From DATJPD01 sp036394195 (lineage in GTDB: Bacteria; Pseudomonadota; Alphaproteobacteria; CACIAM-22H2): a DNA stretch of 52,373 nucleotides. Location of the stretch: NCBI GenBank assembly GCA_036394195.1, contig DASWFO010000189.1, positions 1 to 52,373 of the forward strand, written 5' to 3'. Of this stretch, positions 14,739 to 23,740 are shown in pieces. Numbering within the stretch: the stretch's first letter is position 1; every line of letters begins with the position of its first letter. The notes beneath the pieces were generated by a model. That model did no database searches, had not been told where the DNA came from, and was given only the letters and a program-made list of their open reading frames with translations. A program made the position numbers and the translations under genes.

Positions 14739-15857
14739 CTATCCGCCCAGCTTCGCCGCGACGATGTCGGCGATCGCCATCGAGCCGGTGAGGCCGGGCG
14801 ATTCGATCCCGTAGAGATTGACCAGGCCCGGGATGCCGTGCACGCCGGCGTCCTGGATGAGCAGGTCGTGGTTGGGCTCGCCGGGGCCGGTGATCTTGGG
14901 CCGGATCCCGGCATAGGCGGGCTTCAGCGCGCCGTCCGGCAGAGCCGGCCAATAGCGGCGGATGGCGTCGTAGAAAAAGCTGCTGCGCGATGGATCGACC
15001 CCGTAGTCGATCCAGTCGACCCATTGGATGTCCGGCCCCCAAGAGACGGTCCCGTCGAGATGCGGCGTGCACTCACCCTCGCCGCCGCCGGTACCCGCGG
15101 TCGGGCTGCGCAGCGGGTAGATCGCATGGGCGAACGGCGGCGGGCCGGCGATCGTGAAATACGAGCCCTTGCAGACGCGCGGGATCGGGATGGTCGCCGG
15201 CGCCAGGCCGCGCAGCGATTGCGAAAATGCCGGCGCATGGATGCCGCCGCTGTTGACCAGGAAGCGCGTCTTGACCGTCATCGGCTCACGGCCGCCGACC
15301 TCGAGGCTGAAGCCGTCGCCCGCCACCGTCCCGCCGAGCACCGGAGCCTGGCAGCGCACCTCCGCCCCCGCCCGTTCGCCGTCCTTGCGCAGGGCCTGCA
15401 TGAAGGCCGGGCCGTCGACGGTGCCAGAGCAATGCGAGTGCAGGGCTTGCAGGCAGCGCAGCTTCGGCTCGCGCTTGTTCGCCTCCTCGCCGGAGATGAC
15501 CTCGACCTCGGTGATGCCGTTGGCCGCGGCCCAGTCGCGATAATTCGCCAGCCGCGCCAGATCGCCGTAGTCGATGGCGATGAACAGTTTGCCGACGCGC
15601 TTGGTGCGGACGCCGTGCTCTTCGCAGAAGGCATAGAGCAGCTTCCGTCCGGCGACGCAGACCTGGGCCTTCACGCTGCCCGGCGCGTAGAGCACGCCGG
15701 AATGCACGATGAAGCTGTTGTGCGACGACGTTTCGTGGCCGATGTCCGGATGGCGCTCCAGCAGCAGCGGCTTCAGGCCCTTCCTGGCCAGGGCCCGCGT
15801 GACCGCAAGCCCCACCGCGCCGGCCCCGACGACGACGCAGTCGACAGTTCGCTCCAT
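14739..15857 (-). CDS. FAD-dependent oxidoreductase, L-2-hydroxyglutarate oxidase-like
   Basis: 372 residues of the DAO/GlpA-type flavoprotein family. The N-terminal Rossmann motif VVVGAGAVGLAVTRALARKG with LLLERHPDIGHETSSHNSFI binds FAD. HSGVLYAPGSVKAQVCVAG, the substrate-domain VNSGGIHAPAFSQ, and the C-terminal AGIRPKITGPGEPNHDLLIQ and GIPGLVNLYGIESPGLTGSM are typical of LhgO/L2HGDH-like proteins. Substrate is probably a 2-hydroxy acid, but L-2-hydroxyglutarate is not proven. GAGGAGGTGTCCT precedes the ATG at 15857, excluding the long upstream in-frame extension that reads antisense to scpB. Confidence 0.88.
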   Translation of the reverse strand: MERTVDCVVVGAGAVGLAVTRALARKGLKPLLLERHPDIGHETSSHNSFIVHSGVLYAPGSVKAQVCVAGRKLLYAFCEEHGVRTKRVGKLFIAIDYGDLARLANYRDWAAANGITEVEVISGEEANKREPKLRCLQALHSHCSGTVDGPAFMQALRKDGERAGAEVRCQAPVLGGTVAGDGFSLEVGGREPMTVKTRFLVNSGGIHAPAFSQSLRGLAPATIPIPRVCKGSYFTIAGPPPFAHAIYPLRSPTAGTGGGEGECTPHLDGTVSWGPDIQWVDWIDYGVDPSRSSFFYDAIRRYWPALPDGALKPAYAGIRPKITGPGEPNHDLLIQDAGVHGIPGLVNLYGIESPGLTGSMAIADIVAAKLGG

Positions 15858-15897
15858 AGGACACCTCCTCCCGCGGAGGACGGCGCAAATTCTAGCA

Positions 15898-16665
15898 CTA
15901 AGTCTTCGCGGCATCGTCCGGCGGCGGCCGGTCGATCTCCGTCTGCTCCCCGACGTCCTCGTCTTCGCTCTCGGTCTCGCCCGGCGGATCGGCGAAGGTG
16001 AGCCCGGCCTCTTCGCTATAGGCGCTGACCGCGGGCCGCGCATCCAAGAGGCCGGCAGCCCGCAGGTCCTCGACGCCCGGCAGATCGTCGAGCTTGTCGA
16101 GGCCGAAATGCAGCAGGAACTGCTCGGTCGACACCCACAGCGCCGGGCGGCCCGGCGTCTCGCGGTGGCCGCGCGGCTGGATCCAGCCCGCTTCCATCAA
16201 CAGATCGAGCGTGCCCTTGGACAGCTCGACGCCGCGGATTTCCTCGATCTCGGCGCGGGTCACCGGCTGGTGATAGGCGATGATGGCGAGGGTCTCGATC
16301 GCCGCCCGCGACAGCTTGCGGCGAACCGTGCGCTCGATCTTCAGCGCATCGACCAGATCCGGTGCGGTGCGCAGGGTGACCTTGCCCGCGACGTGCACGA
16401 CGTTCACTCCGCGATCCACATAAAGCGCCTCAAGATCGTTCAGCAAGGCCTTGAGGTCGGCCGATTTCGGCATCCGTGCCGCGATCGCATCCAGGGTCAA
16501 AGGCTCGGCCGCGGCGAACAGCATGGCTTCCAGCAGCCGCAGCAGCTGCGCGTGGTCCATGACCGCCGGCGGCGTCGCCGCCACCGGTTCGTCGGGCTCG
16601 CGCTCGTCATCGACAGGCGGGCGCTCGCGTAGGTCGGGTTCGATATGTGGATCTGCTTCCATCAT
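15898..16665 (-). CDS. scpB: Segregation and condensation protein ScpB
   Basis: 255 residues. Two winged-helix domains of the SMC kleisin-interacting protein ScpB are recognisable: LLRLLEAMLFAAAEPLTLDA, VVHVAGKVTLRTAPDLVDAL, LSRAAIETLAIIAYHQPVTR, AEIEEIRGVELSKGTLDLLM and GRPALWVSTEQFLLHFGL. Acidic disordered tails lie at both ends (DERPPPD-type N-terminus; TESEDEDVGEQTEIDRPPPD C-terminus). With ScpA and SMC it compacts and separates the chromosome. It follows scpA by 23 bp. Confidence 0.95.
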   Translation of the reverse strand: MMEADPHIEPDLRERPPVDDEREPDEPVAATPPAVMDHAQLLRLLEAMLFAAAEPLTLDAIAARMPKSADLKALLNDLEALYVDRGVNVVHVAGKVTLRTAPDLVDALKIERTVRRKLSRAAIETLAIIAYHQPVTRAEIEEIRGVELSKGTLDLLMEAGWIQPRGHRETPGRPALWVSTEQFLLHFGLDKLDDLPGVEDLRAAGLLDARPAVSAYSEEAGLTFADPPGETESEDEDVGEQTEIDRPPPDDAAKT

Positions 16666-16688
16666 TTAGGTCCCACTCTTGAGCGGCC

Positions 16689-17546
16689 TCACGAAGTCTC
16701 CCGCGGCGGCTCGCCGCGGTCGCCGACCGGCAGCTCGGTCACCGGGTTGTCGGGCGCCTTGCGGACATAGATCGGCCCGAAGGTGCGGTCCTGGCGCAGT
16801 TGCAGGCGGCCCGTGCGCACCAGTTCCAGGCCAGCGGCGAACGTCGCCGCCAGGGCCGAGCGGCCGACCAAGCCGCGCACGCCGGGCGGCAAAAACGTCT
16901 GCAAGGTCGCCCAATCGGGAATTCGCCCCAGCATCTGCGATAGCCGCTCGAGCGCGGTCTCCATCGAATAGAGCTCGCTGGGTGCGATCTCGAGCGCGCT
17001 GTGGCGGGCCTTCTGGTTGCGGTGATCGCCATACGCCTTGAGCATCTCGTACAGCGAGACCTCGTAGACAGGCTTCAGGGCGACACGCAGACCTTCGGGC
17101 GCCCCGCGCGGAAACACATCGCGGCCAAGCTGGGCGCGCGCCATGACGCGCGTCCCCGCCTCCTGCATCGCCTGGAGCCGGCGCAACTGGAACGACAGCG
17201 CCGCCGCCATGTCGGCCGGCGACGGCTCGGCCGCGGCGACCTCGGGCGGTGCCGGCAGCAGCAGGCGAGACTTCAGGAACGCCAGCCACGCCGCCATGAC
17301 CAGGTAGTCGGCGGCGATCTCGATCCGGAAGCGGTCGGCTTGGGTGCGGGCGCGCTCGATGAACGCCAGATACTGGTCGGCAAGCTTGAGGATCGAGATC
17401 TGCTTGAGGTCGACCTTCTGATCGCGGGCCAAGGTCAGGAGAACGTCGATCGGCCCCTCGTAAACGTCGAGATCGACGACCAGTGCGGCACCGTCATCCC
17501 CGGCGGGAGCGGCATCGACCTCGAAGGCGGGTTCGGCTTCAACCAT
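16689..17546 (-). CDS. scpA: Segregation and condensation protein ScpA (kleisin)
   Basis: 285 residues. LVVDLDVYEGPIDVLLTLAR, QKVDLKQISILKLADQYLAF and ADYLVMAAWLAFLKSRLLLP are the conserved ScpA N-terminus that binds SMC. The C-terminal winged helix (TFAAGLELVRTGRLQLRQDR, FGPIYVRK) binds the other SMC head. Its start overlaps the end of the M50 gene by 8 bp, so translation is likely coupled. Place in the nagZ-scpA-scpB run is as in many alphaproteobacteria. Confidence 0.95.
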   Translation of the reverse strand: MVEAEPAFEVDAAPAGDDGAALVVDLDVYEGPIDVLLTLARDQKVDLKQISILKLADQYLAFIERARTQADRFRIEIAADYLVMAAWLAFLKSRLLLPAPPEVAAAEPSPADMAAALSFQLRRLQAMQEAGTRVMARAQLGRDVFPRGAPEGLRVALKPVYEVSLYEMLKAYGDHRNQKARHSALEIAPSELYSMETALERLSQMLGRIPDWATLQTFLPPGVRGLVGRSALAATFAAGLELVRTGRLQLRQDRTFGPIYVRKAPDNPVTELPVGDRGEPPRETS

Positions 17547-18219
17547 TGCCGGTCAACGTCCAGATGCCCTTGCTGACCGCCTCGGCGGCGTCGACCAGCC
17601 AGCGCGACACATCGAGGTCGATTCCGAGCTGGCGGCCCAGCATCGGCAGCAGGAAGAACACGCCGATGACGATGAAAATGCCGACCCGCTCCAGCCGCGC
17701 CAGCGGAAATGCGAGGCGATCCGGCAGCAGACCCACCGCAACTCGTCCACCGTCGAGAGGCGGTATCGGGACCATGTTAAAGAGGCCGAGCATTACATTG
17801 AAAACAATCATATTTACGAGATTGCCCTCAGCCCAATCCACGACTCCGCGCGGCAAGAAACCAAGGCCGTGATACAGCAACCCCGCCACCACGGCTAGCA
17901 TCACATTCATCGCCGGGCCGGCGAACGCCACCCACACCATGTCGCGGCGCGGGTTGCGAAGCCGGCGGAAATTGACCGGGACCGGCTTGGCATAGCCGAA
18001 CAGGAAGCCGGTGCCGCTGAGCAGCAGCAGCCCGGGCAGCAGGATGGTCCCGAACGGGTCGACGTGACGGAGCGGATTGAGCGAGATCCGGCCCTGCAGC
18101 CGCGCCGTGTCGTCGCCGAAGAGCTCGGCGACATAGCCGTGCGCAGCCTCGTGCAATGTCACGGCGAGGAGGATCGGGATGGCCGAGATCGCCAGGAGCT
18201 GGACGGTTTGGCCGAGCAC
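17539..18219 (-). CDS. Site-2 protease-like M50 membrane metallopeptidase
   Basis: 226 residues starting at a GTG (18219) five bases after the nagZ stop. No ATG is available before the first membrane helix, and GGGG lies about 11 bp upstream. The zinc motif HEAAHG (H23, E24, H27) sits at the end of helix 1 and the third-ligand motif PPLDGGR in a later helix. NPLRHVDPFGTILLPGLLLL is the usual family loop. Five or six membrane segments are visible. These compact Rip1-like M50 proteins cleave within membranes, but substrates are mostly unknown. Confidence 0.88.
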   Translation of the reverse strand: MLGQTVQLLAISAIPILLAVTLHEAAHGYVAELFGDDTARLQGRISLNPLRHVDPFGTILLPGLLLLSGTGFLFGYAKPVPVNFRRLRNPRRDMVWVAFAGPAMNVMLAVVAGLLYHGLGFLPRGVVDWAEGNLVNMIVFNVMLGLFNMVPIPPLDGGRVAVGLLPDRLAFPLARLERVGIFIVIGVFFLLPMLGRQLGIDLDVSRWLVDAAEAVSKGIWTLTGNG

Positions 18220-18224
18220 TAAAC

Positions 18225-19256
18225 TTAAGCCCCGGCCCGCGCGCTGAGCAGGCCGTCGAGCCGGGCCTGGATCGCCGGGCGGTCCACCGGCGCGGCCGGC
18301 TTCATGGCCATCTCGCGCCCGCGACGCAGGCGCCGGGCGGCGGCGGGCGACAGCGGCGGCAGGACGCCGGCGATCTCTTGCATCTCCGCGAAGGCGCCAG
18401 TGCAATGGAGCACCAGGTCGCAGCCGGCAGCGAGCGATGCCGTGGCGCGCGTTGCCAGGTCGCCTTTCAGCGCCTTCATGGACAGATCGTCCGAGATCAG
18501 GACCCCGTCGAAGCCGATAAGGCCGCGGATGACCTCCGAGACGATCTTGGGCGAGGTCGTGGCCGGACGCTCGGGATCGATCGCGCTGTACAGCACGTGC
18601 GCCGTCATGGCCCATGGCAGATGCGCCAGCGTCCGGAACGGCACGAAATCGCTCCGGTCGAGCGCCGCCAAATCCTCGCCGACCACCGGCAGCTCGGCAT
18701 GGCTGTCGGCCCGCGCGCGCCCATGGCCGGGGATATGCTTGACCACCGGGATGACGCCGCCCTCGAGAAGGCCGATCGCGCAAGCATGCGCCATCTTGCC
18801 GACCAGCGCCGGATCCGCCGAATAGGCGCGGTCGCCGATGATGTCGTGAGCGCCTGGCACCGGCACATCCGCCACCGGCGCACAGTCCACGTCGATCCCG
18901 AGATCGCAGAGCTCCGCCGCCAACAACAGGCTGTTGAGGCGCACCGCCTCGCAGGCGGCGTCGACACTGGTCCCGGCCAGTGCTCCGATGCGCCCCGCCG
19001 GCGGCGCGTCGCGCCAATGCGGCGGCCGCAGACGGGCCACCCGCCCGCCCTCCTGGTCGATCAGAACCGGCGCCTCGTCACGCCTTACCGTTGCGCGAAA
19101 ATCATCAACCAGCGCACGGACTTGTACCGGGTTTCTGATGTTGCGCGCGAACAGGATGAAGCCCAGCGGATCAGCGTCGCGAAAGAAGTCGCGCTCGGCG
19201 GCAGACAACTCCAGGCCGGCGCAGCCAAAGATCGCGGGACGCGGGGCGGCACTCAT
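18225..19256 (-). CDS. nagZ: Beta-N-acetylhexosaminidase NagZ
   Basis: 343 residues of GH3. It removes N-acetylglucosamine from 1,6-anhydro-muropeptides in the cytoplasm during cell-wall recycling. Conserved parts: DPLGFILFARNI, the substrate loop VLIDQEGGRVARL, KHIPGHG (173-179) whose histidine belongs to the catalytic dyad, and LISDDLSM (D256/D257) containing the nucleophile aspartate. No signal peptide is seen. I start it at MSAAPRPAIFGCAG; the start overlaps the SPOR gene stop in ATGA. Confidence 0.95.
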   Translation of the reverse strand: MSAAPRPAIFGCAGLELSAAERDFFRDADPLGFILFARNIRNPVQVRALVDDFRATVRRDEAPVLIDQEGGRVARLRPPHWRDAPPAGRIGALAGTSVDAACEAVRLNSLLLAAELCDLGIDVDCAPVADVPVPGAHDIIGDRAYSADPALVGKMAHACAIGLLEGGVIPVVKHIPGHGRARADSHAELPVVGEDLAALDRSDFVPFRTLAHLPWAMTAHVLYSAIDPERPATTSPKIVSEVIRGLIGFDGVLISDDLSMKALKGDLATRATASLAAGCDLVLHCTGAFAEMQEIAGVLPPLSPAAARRLRRGREMAMKPAAPVDRPAIQARLDGLLSARAGA

Positions 19257-20191
19257 GGCCGGGCCACGAAACAGTCGACCTGCTTCTGCTTCAGCGCGGC
19301 ACAACGGGCCTGCGCGTCGCTGCCGGCCTCGGCGGGGCCGACATAAATCCGCCAGTACACGGCCCGCTCGCCGAGATCGACCGGCGCGAACTCCGGCACG
19401 ATGCCGGCCAGCCCCTGCGGATACAAGCGTTGCTGCCGGGTCCATTCGCGGCGCGCGTCGGGCTCGGACCGCACCGACGAGATCGCCACCCGCACGACCG
19501 ACCCGCCAGACGGCCGCGCCGGCGCTGTCGCGGCGGCGGTTTGCGTCGGCGCCACCGCCGGTGCCGGTGGGGCCGGCCGCGCCGCCGGTGCCGGGGTCGC
19601 GGGCGGCTTCGCCGAGGCCACACTGGCCGGCGGAGCGACGTCAGGCGCCGGCGGCACGCTGGCCGACCGCGGCGGCGGCGCGCCGGCGGGGCGCGGCGGG
19701 GCCGCCGAGAAGGTCGACGGCCGCGCCGTCGGCGCGGCGCCAAGCACCGGGCCACCGACATTCGGGTTCGGATTGGGCGGATTGGGATTTGGAGTGGACC
19801 CGGCGGCGGGCGCGCTCGGGCGCGGCAGCGGCGTTTCCGGCGGCGGCAACAGGCGCTCGGCGCTCGGCGGCGGCACGCTGCTCCGCTCGGCCTGGCCGAC
19901 CCGGTTGTAGATCTCCTTATCCTGGTCCGGCACCTCGATGCCGCCGGGATTTTCCGGCTTGATCTTGAATGGCTGCTGGTCCGCCTTGATCAAGGGTGCG
20001 ACGCCGTCGTTCCCGGCGCTGGCGAAATAGTAATAGCCGACGATCCCGCCGAAGCCGCCCAGCGCCACGACGACGATCAACAGCGGCAACAATCGCACCA
20101 GCAGCGGCCGCCGGCCGCCGCGGCCGCGCACGACGGTGACCGGACGATCGTCGGGATCGATCGCCGGGATGGGTGGCGAGTCATCCGACAT
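19253..20191 (-). CDS. SPOR-domain membrane protein
   Basis: 312 residues: a short cytoplasmic N-terminus (DDRPVTVVRGRGGRRP), one membrane helix (LLVRLLPLLIVVVALGGFGG), a long proline/alanine-rich periplasmic linker (about 100-235), and a C-terminal SPOR domain (VRVAISSVRSEPDARREWTR, YWRIYVGPAEAGSDAQARCA). SPOR domains bind denuded septal peptidoglycan, so a division or cell-wall role is expected. It starts right after the argS stop and overlaps nagZ by 4 bp, giving a tightly packed argS-SPOR-nagZ operon. Confidence 0.92.
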   Translation of the reverse strand: MSDDSPPIPAIDPDDRPVTVVRGRGGRRPLLVRLLPLLIVVVALGGFGGIVGYYYFASAGNDGVAPLIKADQQPFKIKPENPGGIEVPDQDKEIYNRVGQAERSSVPPPSAERLLPPPETPLPRPSAPAAGSTPNPNPPNPNPNVGGPVLGAAPTARPSTFSAAPPRPAGAPPPRSASVPPAPDVAPPASVASAKPPATPAPAARPAPPAPAVAPTQTAAATAPARPSGGSVVRVAISSVRSEPDARREWTRQQRLYPQGLAGIVPEFAPVDLGERAVYWRIYVGPAEAGSDAQARCAALKQKQVDCFVARP

Positions 20192-21973
20192 TCAGCGCAT
20201 CTCCTCGACCGGCTCGACGCCGATCAGGCGCAAGCCGGAGGCAATCACCTGACCGACCGCGCGCACCAAAGCCAGCCGCGCCCGGGTGAGTGCGGCATCC
20301 TCCGCAATGACGAACCGCAAGCCGGACTCCTCCTTGCCCCGCGTCCACAAGGCGTGAAAGCCGGAGGCCAGATCATAGAGGAAGAACGCGACCCGATGCG
20401 GCTCGCCGGTTTCGGCGGCCCCTTCGAGCAGGCGCGGCCAGCCGGCCAGCGACTTGATCAGCGCCATCTCATCCGGATGCACGAGGCGCTGCAGATCGGC
20501 CGCGGCGAGGCTCGCATCGTCGAGCGCCAGCCCGGGAAGCGCTTCCTTGGCCTGGCGAAACGCCGAGCGCGTGCGCGCATGGGCGTATTGCACGTAGAAC
20601 AGCGGATTGTCCTTCGACTGCTCGGTGACCTTGGCGAAGTCGAAGTCGAGATGCTGGTCGTGCTTGCGGGTCAGCATGATGAAGCGGACGATGCCCGCCC
20701 CCGCTCCCGCCCACGAGCCGGCCCCCAGCCGGTCGATGACGTCGCGCAAGGTCACGAACGTGCCGGCGCGTTTCGACATCTTCACCGGCTCGCCGCGCTC
20801 CAGCAGGTTCACCAGCTGGCACAGCTTCACGTCGAGCGCCGCCTTGCCATGGCTCAGCGCGGTCACCGCCGCCTGCATCCGCTTCACATAGCCGCCGTGG
20901 TCCGCCCCCCACACATCGACGAGTTGGGCGAAGCCGCGCTCGATCTTGTCCAGATGGTACGCCATGTCGGCGGCGAAATAGGTCCACGAGCCGTCCGATT
21001 TCTGCAGCGGCCGGTCGACGTCGTCGCCGAACTTGGTCGATCTGAACAGAAGCTGCGGCCGCGGCTCCCAATCGTCGGGTTTCATGCCCTTGGGCGGCTC
21101 GAGCACGCCGGTATAGACGAGGTCGCGCGCCTTCAGCACGTCGACCACGTGCTGGACCCGCTGCTTGTCCACGACCTCGTGCCGCTCGGAGGTGAACCTG
21201 GCGTGGCGGACGCCGAGGGCCGCGAGGTCGTCGCGGATCAGGTCCATCATCGCCGCGATCGCGAAGTCGCGGACCGGCGCCAGCCACTCGCTTTCCGGCC
21301 GGCTCAGCCATTTGGGTCCATCGCGCTTGGCGAGTGCCGCCCCCACCGGCTTCAGGTAATCGCCCGGATAGAGGCCCTCGGGGATGGCGCCGATGTCTTC
21401 GCCCAGCGCCTCGCGATAGCGGAGATAGGCCGAGCGCGCCAGCACGTCGACCTGGGCGCCGGCGTCGTTGATGTAGTATTCGCGCGTCACTTGGTGGCCG
21501 ACCCGCTCCAGCAAGGCCGCGAGCACGTCGCCGACGACGGCTCCGCGGCCGTGGCCGACATGCATCGGCCCGGTCGGATTGGCCGACACGTATTCGACAT
21601 TCACCGACTTGCCCTGGCCGGTGCTGGAAGCGCCATAGCGCTCGCCCTCGCGCAGAATGTCGGCCAGCCGCGCCTGCCAGAACGCGGGCTTGAGCTTCAG
21701 GTTGATGAACCCCGGCCCGGCGATCTCGGCCGCGCTCACGTCGCTCCGCCCGCCCAACTCCGCCGCCAGCACGGTTGCGAAGTCACGCGGCTTCATGCCG
21801 GCGGGCTTGGACATCACCAGGGCGGCGTTGGTCGAGACGTCGCCATGCGAGGCATCGCGCGGCGGCTCGACCGCGATGCGCGAGGTGTCGAGCCCGGCCG
21901 GCAGCTTGCCCGCTGCTGCGAGCGCGGCCAGGGACGACGCAATTTCGTCGCGAAAATAGCTGTAGAGATTCAT
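20192..21973 (-). CDS. argS: Arginyl-tRNA synthetase
   Basis: 593 residues, class I synthetase. The HIGH motif is HVGH (138-141) within SANPTGPMHVGHGRG, and the KMSK loop is VKMSKRAGTFVTL. The N-terminal Add1-like domain (DASHGDVSTNAALVMSKPAG) and the C-terminal anticodon-binding domain (FFLYDLASGFHALW, ARLALVRAVGQVIASGLRLI) are both complete. It charges tRNA-Arg. It begins one base after the dgt gene ends and abuts the SPOR gene. Confidence 0.98.
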   Translation of the reverse strand: MNLYSYFRDEIASSLAALAAAGKLPAGLDTSRIAVEPPRDASHGDVSTNAALVMSKPAGMKPRDFATVLAAELGGRSDVSAAEIAGPGFINLKLKPAFWQARLADILREGERYGASSTGQGKSVNVEYVSANPTGPMHVGHGRGAVVGDVLAALLERVGHQVTREYYINDAGAQVDVLARSAYLRYREALGEDIGAIPEGLYPGDYLKPVGAALAKRDGPKWLSRPESEWLAPVRDFAIAAMMDLIRDDLAALGVRHARFTSERHEVVDKQRVQHVVDVLKARDLVYTGVLEPPKGMKPDDWEPRPQLLFRSTKFGDDVDRPLQKSDGSWTYFAADMAYHLDKIERGFAQLVDVWGADHGGYVKRMQAAVTALSHGKAALDVKLCQLVNLLERGEPVKMSKRAGTFVTLRDVIDRLGAGSWAGAGAGIVRFIMLTRKHDQHLDFDFAKVTEQSKDNPLFYVQYAHARTRSAFRQAKEALPGLALDDASLAAADLQRLVHPDEMALIKSLAGWPRLLEGAAETGEPHRVAFFLYDLASGFHALWTRGKEESGLRFVIAEDAALTRARLALVRAVGQVIASGLRLIGVEPVEEMR

Positions 21974-21974
21974 T

Positions 21975-23192
21975 TTAGCTGGCGTCGAAGATCCGGCGAT
22001 GCTCGTCCATGGCGAAGCGATCGGTCATGCCGGCGATGTAATCGGCGACGATGCGCGCAGTCTTCGCGGTACCCTTGCCGGTGGTCGCGAGCTGCCACCC
22101 CTTCGGCAGGCGCGACGGATCGTCCATGAACCAGCCGAACAGCTCGCCCACGATCGCACCGGCGCGGCCGGTCATCGCGGTGACGCGCTCGTGGCGATAC
22201 ATGTGCTCGTGCAGGAATGCGCGCAACGCCCGCTCCTGCTGGCGCAGCGGCTCGGAAAAGCCGACCAGCGGCCGGCCATGGCCGCGCACCGCATCCGCTG
22301 AACGCGGGTGGGCCGCCTGGACCCGCCGCCGCGTCTCGCCGAGCAGGTCCTCGACCATGAGGCCGATCAGCCGGCGGATGGACTCGCCGATCAGCCGCGG
22401 CTCCGACACGCCGGGATATTTCTCCGCCACCTCGGCAAAGAGCGGCCCGACCAGCGGCACGTCGCTGAGATCCTGGATCCGGAACAGTCCGGCGCGCAGC
22501 CCGTCGTCGATGTCGTGGTTGTTGTAGGCGATGTCGTCGGACAGCGAGGCGACCTGCGCCTCGAGGCCGGCAAAGGTGTGCAGCTCGAGGTCGTGCTGGG
22601 CCACATATTCGACGATGGCGCCCGACAGACGCGCGGCGCGGCTGGGATCGGCGAGCGGGCCGGTCAGCGGGCCGTTGTGCTTCACCACCCCTTCCAGCGT
22701 CTCCCAGGTGAGATTGAGGCCGTCGAATTCGGCATAGCGCTGCTCGATCTTGGTCAGCAGGCGCAGCGTCTGCGCGTTGTGGTCGAAGCCGCCCCAGTCG
22801 CGCATCGCGGCGTCGAGCGCCTCCTCGCCGGCATGTCCGAACGGGGTGTGGCCGAGGTCATGCGCCAGCGCCAGCGCTTCGGCCAGATCCTCATCGAGGC
22901 CGAGGACGCGGCAGATCGTGCGCGCGATCTGCGCCACTTCGAGCGAATGGGTGAGCCGGGTCCGGTAATGATCGCCCTCGGGGGCGACGAAGACCTGGGT
23001 CTTGTGCTTGAGGCGGCGGAACGCCGTCGAGTGGATCACCCGGTCGCGGTCGCGCTGAAAGGCCGTGCGCAGCTCGCTCTCGGGCTCGGCATACAGCCGC
23101 CCGCGGCTCGCTTCCGGATCGCACGCATAGGCCGCCCGCCGGGCGGCTTTGGGGGCGCCCGCCGGAGCGGCCCGTCTTAGAATCGAAGCCAT
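21975..23192 (-). CDS. dgt: dGTPase-like HD-domain triphosphohydrolase
   Basis: 405 residues. It hydrolyses deoxynucleoside triphosphates to the nucleoside and triphosphate. HD-domain ligands are visible: H in TRLTHSLEVAQIARTI, HD in ALALAHDLGHTPFGHAGE, and D in DIAYNNHDIDDG. The N-terminal ESELRTAFQRDRDRVIHSTA and FRRLKHKTQVF are typical of type 2 Dgt-like proteins. It is first in the dgt-argS-SPOR-nagZ run and starts 143 bp from the divergent erpA gene. An AT-rich stretch (CTATATAG, 23242-23249) may belong to its promoter. Confidence 0.93.
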   Translation of the reverse strand: MASILRRAAPAGAPKAARRAAYACDPEASRGRLYAEPESELRTAFQRDRDRVIHSTAFRRLKHKTQVFVAPEGDHYRTRLTHSLEVAQIARTICRVLGLDEDLAEALALAHDLGHTPFGHAGEEALDAAMRDWGGFDHNAQTLRLLTKIEQRYAEFDGLNLTWETLEGVVKHNGPLTGPLADPSRAARLSGAIVEYVAQHDLELHTFAGLEAQVASLSDDIAYNNHDIDDGLRAGLFRIQDLSDVPLVGPLFAEVAEKYPGVSEPRLIGESIRRLIGLMVEDLLGETRRRVQAAHPRSADAVRGHGRPLVGFSEPLRQQERALRAFLHEHMYRHERVTAMTGRAGAIVGELFGWFMDDPSRLPKGWQLATTGKGTAKTARIVADYIAGMTDRFAMDEHRRIFDAS

Positions 23193-23274
23193 CGGTCAAA
23201 ATTTAGCAGGTTGTTCAGAACCGCGCATTTATTGTGGTATTCTATATAGGTAGGCAGGGGCCTAGGGTGACAGA

Positions 23275-23302
23275 TTGACATCACTACCCAAATGCTTACA
23301 TA
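23275..23302 (+). promoter_or_regulatory. Sigma-70-type promoter of erpA
   Basis: TTGACA (23275-23280) and TACATA (23297-23302) with a 16-bp spacer match the housekeeping consensus closely. Transcription would start near 23309, leaving a leader of about 27 nt before the erpA ATG. It is by eye the best promoter match in the window. Confidence 0.7.
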
Positions 23303-23335
23303 ACGACTCAGGTATTTTCGGGGCACACCACGATC

Positions 23336-23686
23336 ATGACTGAGACAACCACAGACTCTCCACCGTTTGGAGTGACCGAGGCGGCCGCCAAGCGCATCGC
23401 CTGGGTGCTGAGCCAGGAAGAGCATAAAGGCCTGATGCTGCGCATCGCGGTGTCCGGCGGCGGCTGTTCCGGCTTCCAGTATAGTTTCACGTTCGACGAA
23501 GCGCCGGCTGAGGCCGACATGGTCATCAAGCGCGACGGCGCCACGGTCATCATCGACGAAACGTCGCTGGAGCTCCTCAAGGGCTCCGAGATCGACTACG
23601 TCGAGGACATGATCGGCGCGTCGTTCCAGATCAAGAACCCGCAGGCGAAGAGCACCTGCGGGTGCGGCAACTCGTTCTCGGTCTGA
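23336..23686 (+). CDS. erpA: Iron-sulphur cluster insertion protein ErpA
   Basis: 116 residues of the A-type carrier family. The three cluster-binding cysteines are C44 in SGGGCSGFQY and C108/C110 in KSTCGCGNSF. VTEAAAKRIAWVLSQEE and GSEIDYVEDMIGASFQIKNP complete the fold. It delivers Fe-S clusters to apo-targets such as IspG/IspH. ErpA rather than IscA is chosen from the overall pattern and because no isc genes are near. It is a monocistronic plus-strand gene divergent from dgt. Confidence 0.93.
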   Translation: MTETTTDSPPFGVTEAAAKRIAWVLSQEEHKGLMLRIAVSGGGCSGFQYSFTFDEAPAEADMVIKRDGATVIIDETSLELLKGSEIDYVEDMIGASFQIKNPQAKSTCGCGNSFSV

Positions 23687-23740
23687 GACGGCCGAGCGGC
23701 CCGGCCGGGTCCTTTCCACAATATTTGAGAGCGGAGCCCG

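Noticed and set aside
14739..16043. In-frame 5' extension of the FAD oxidoreductase to 16043
   Set aside because: The extra residues are arginine-rich and overlap scpB antisense; a strong ribosome site marks the internal ATG at 15857.
19430..22129. Frame of 899 codons on the plus strand across argS and the SPOR gene
   Set aside because: It is antisense to clearly recognised genes and its composition is arginine-rich; no ribosome site or domain supports it.
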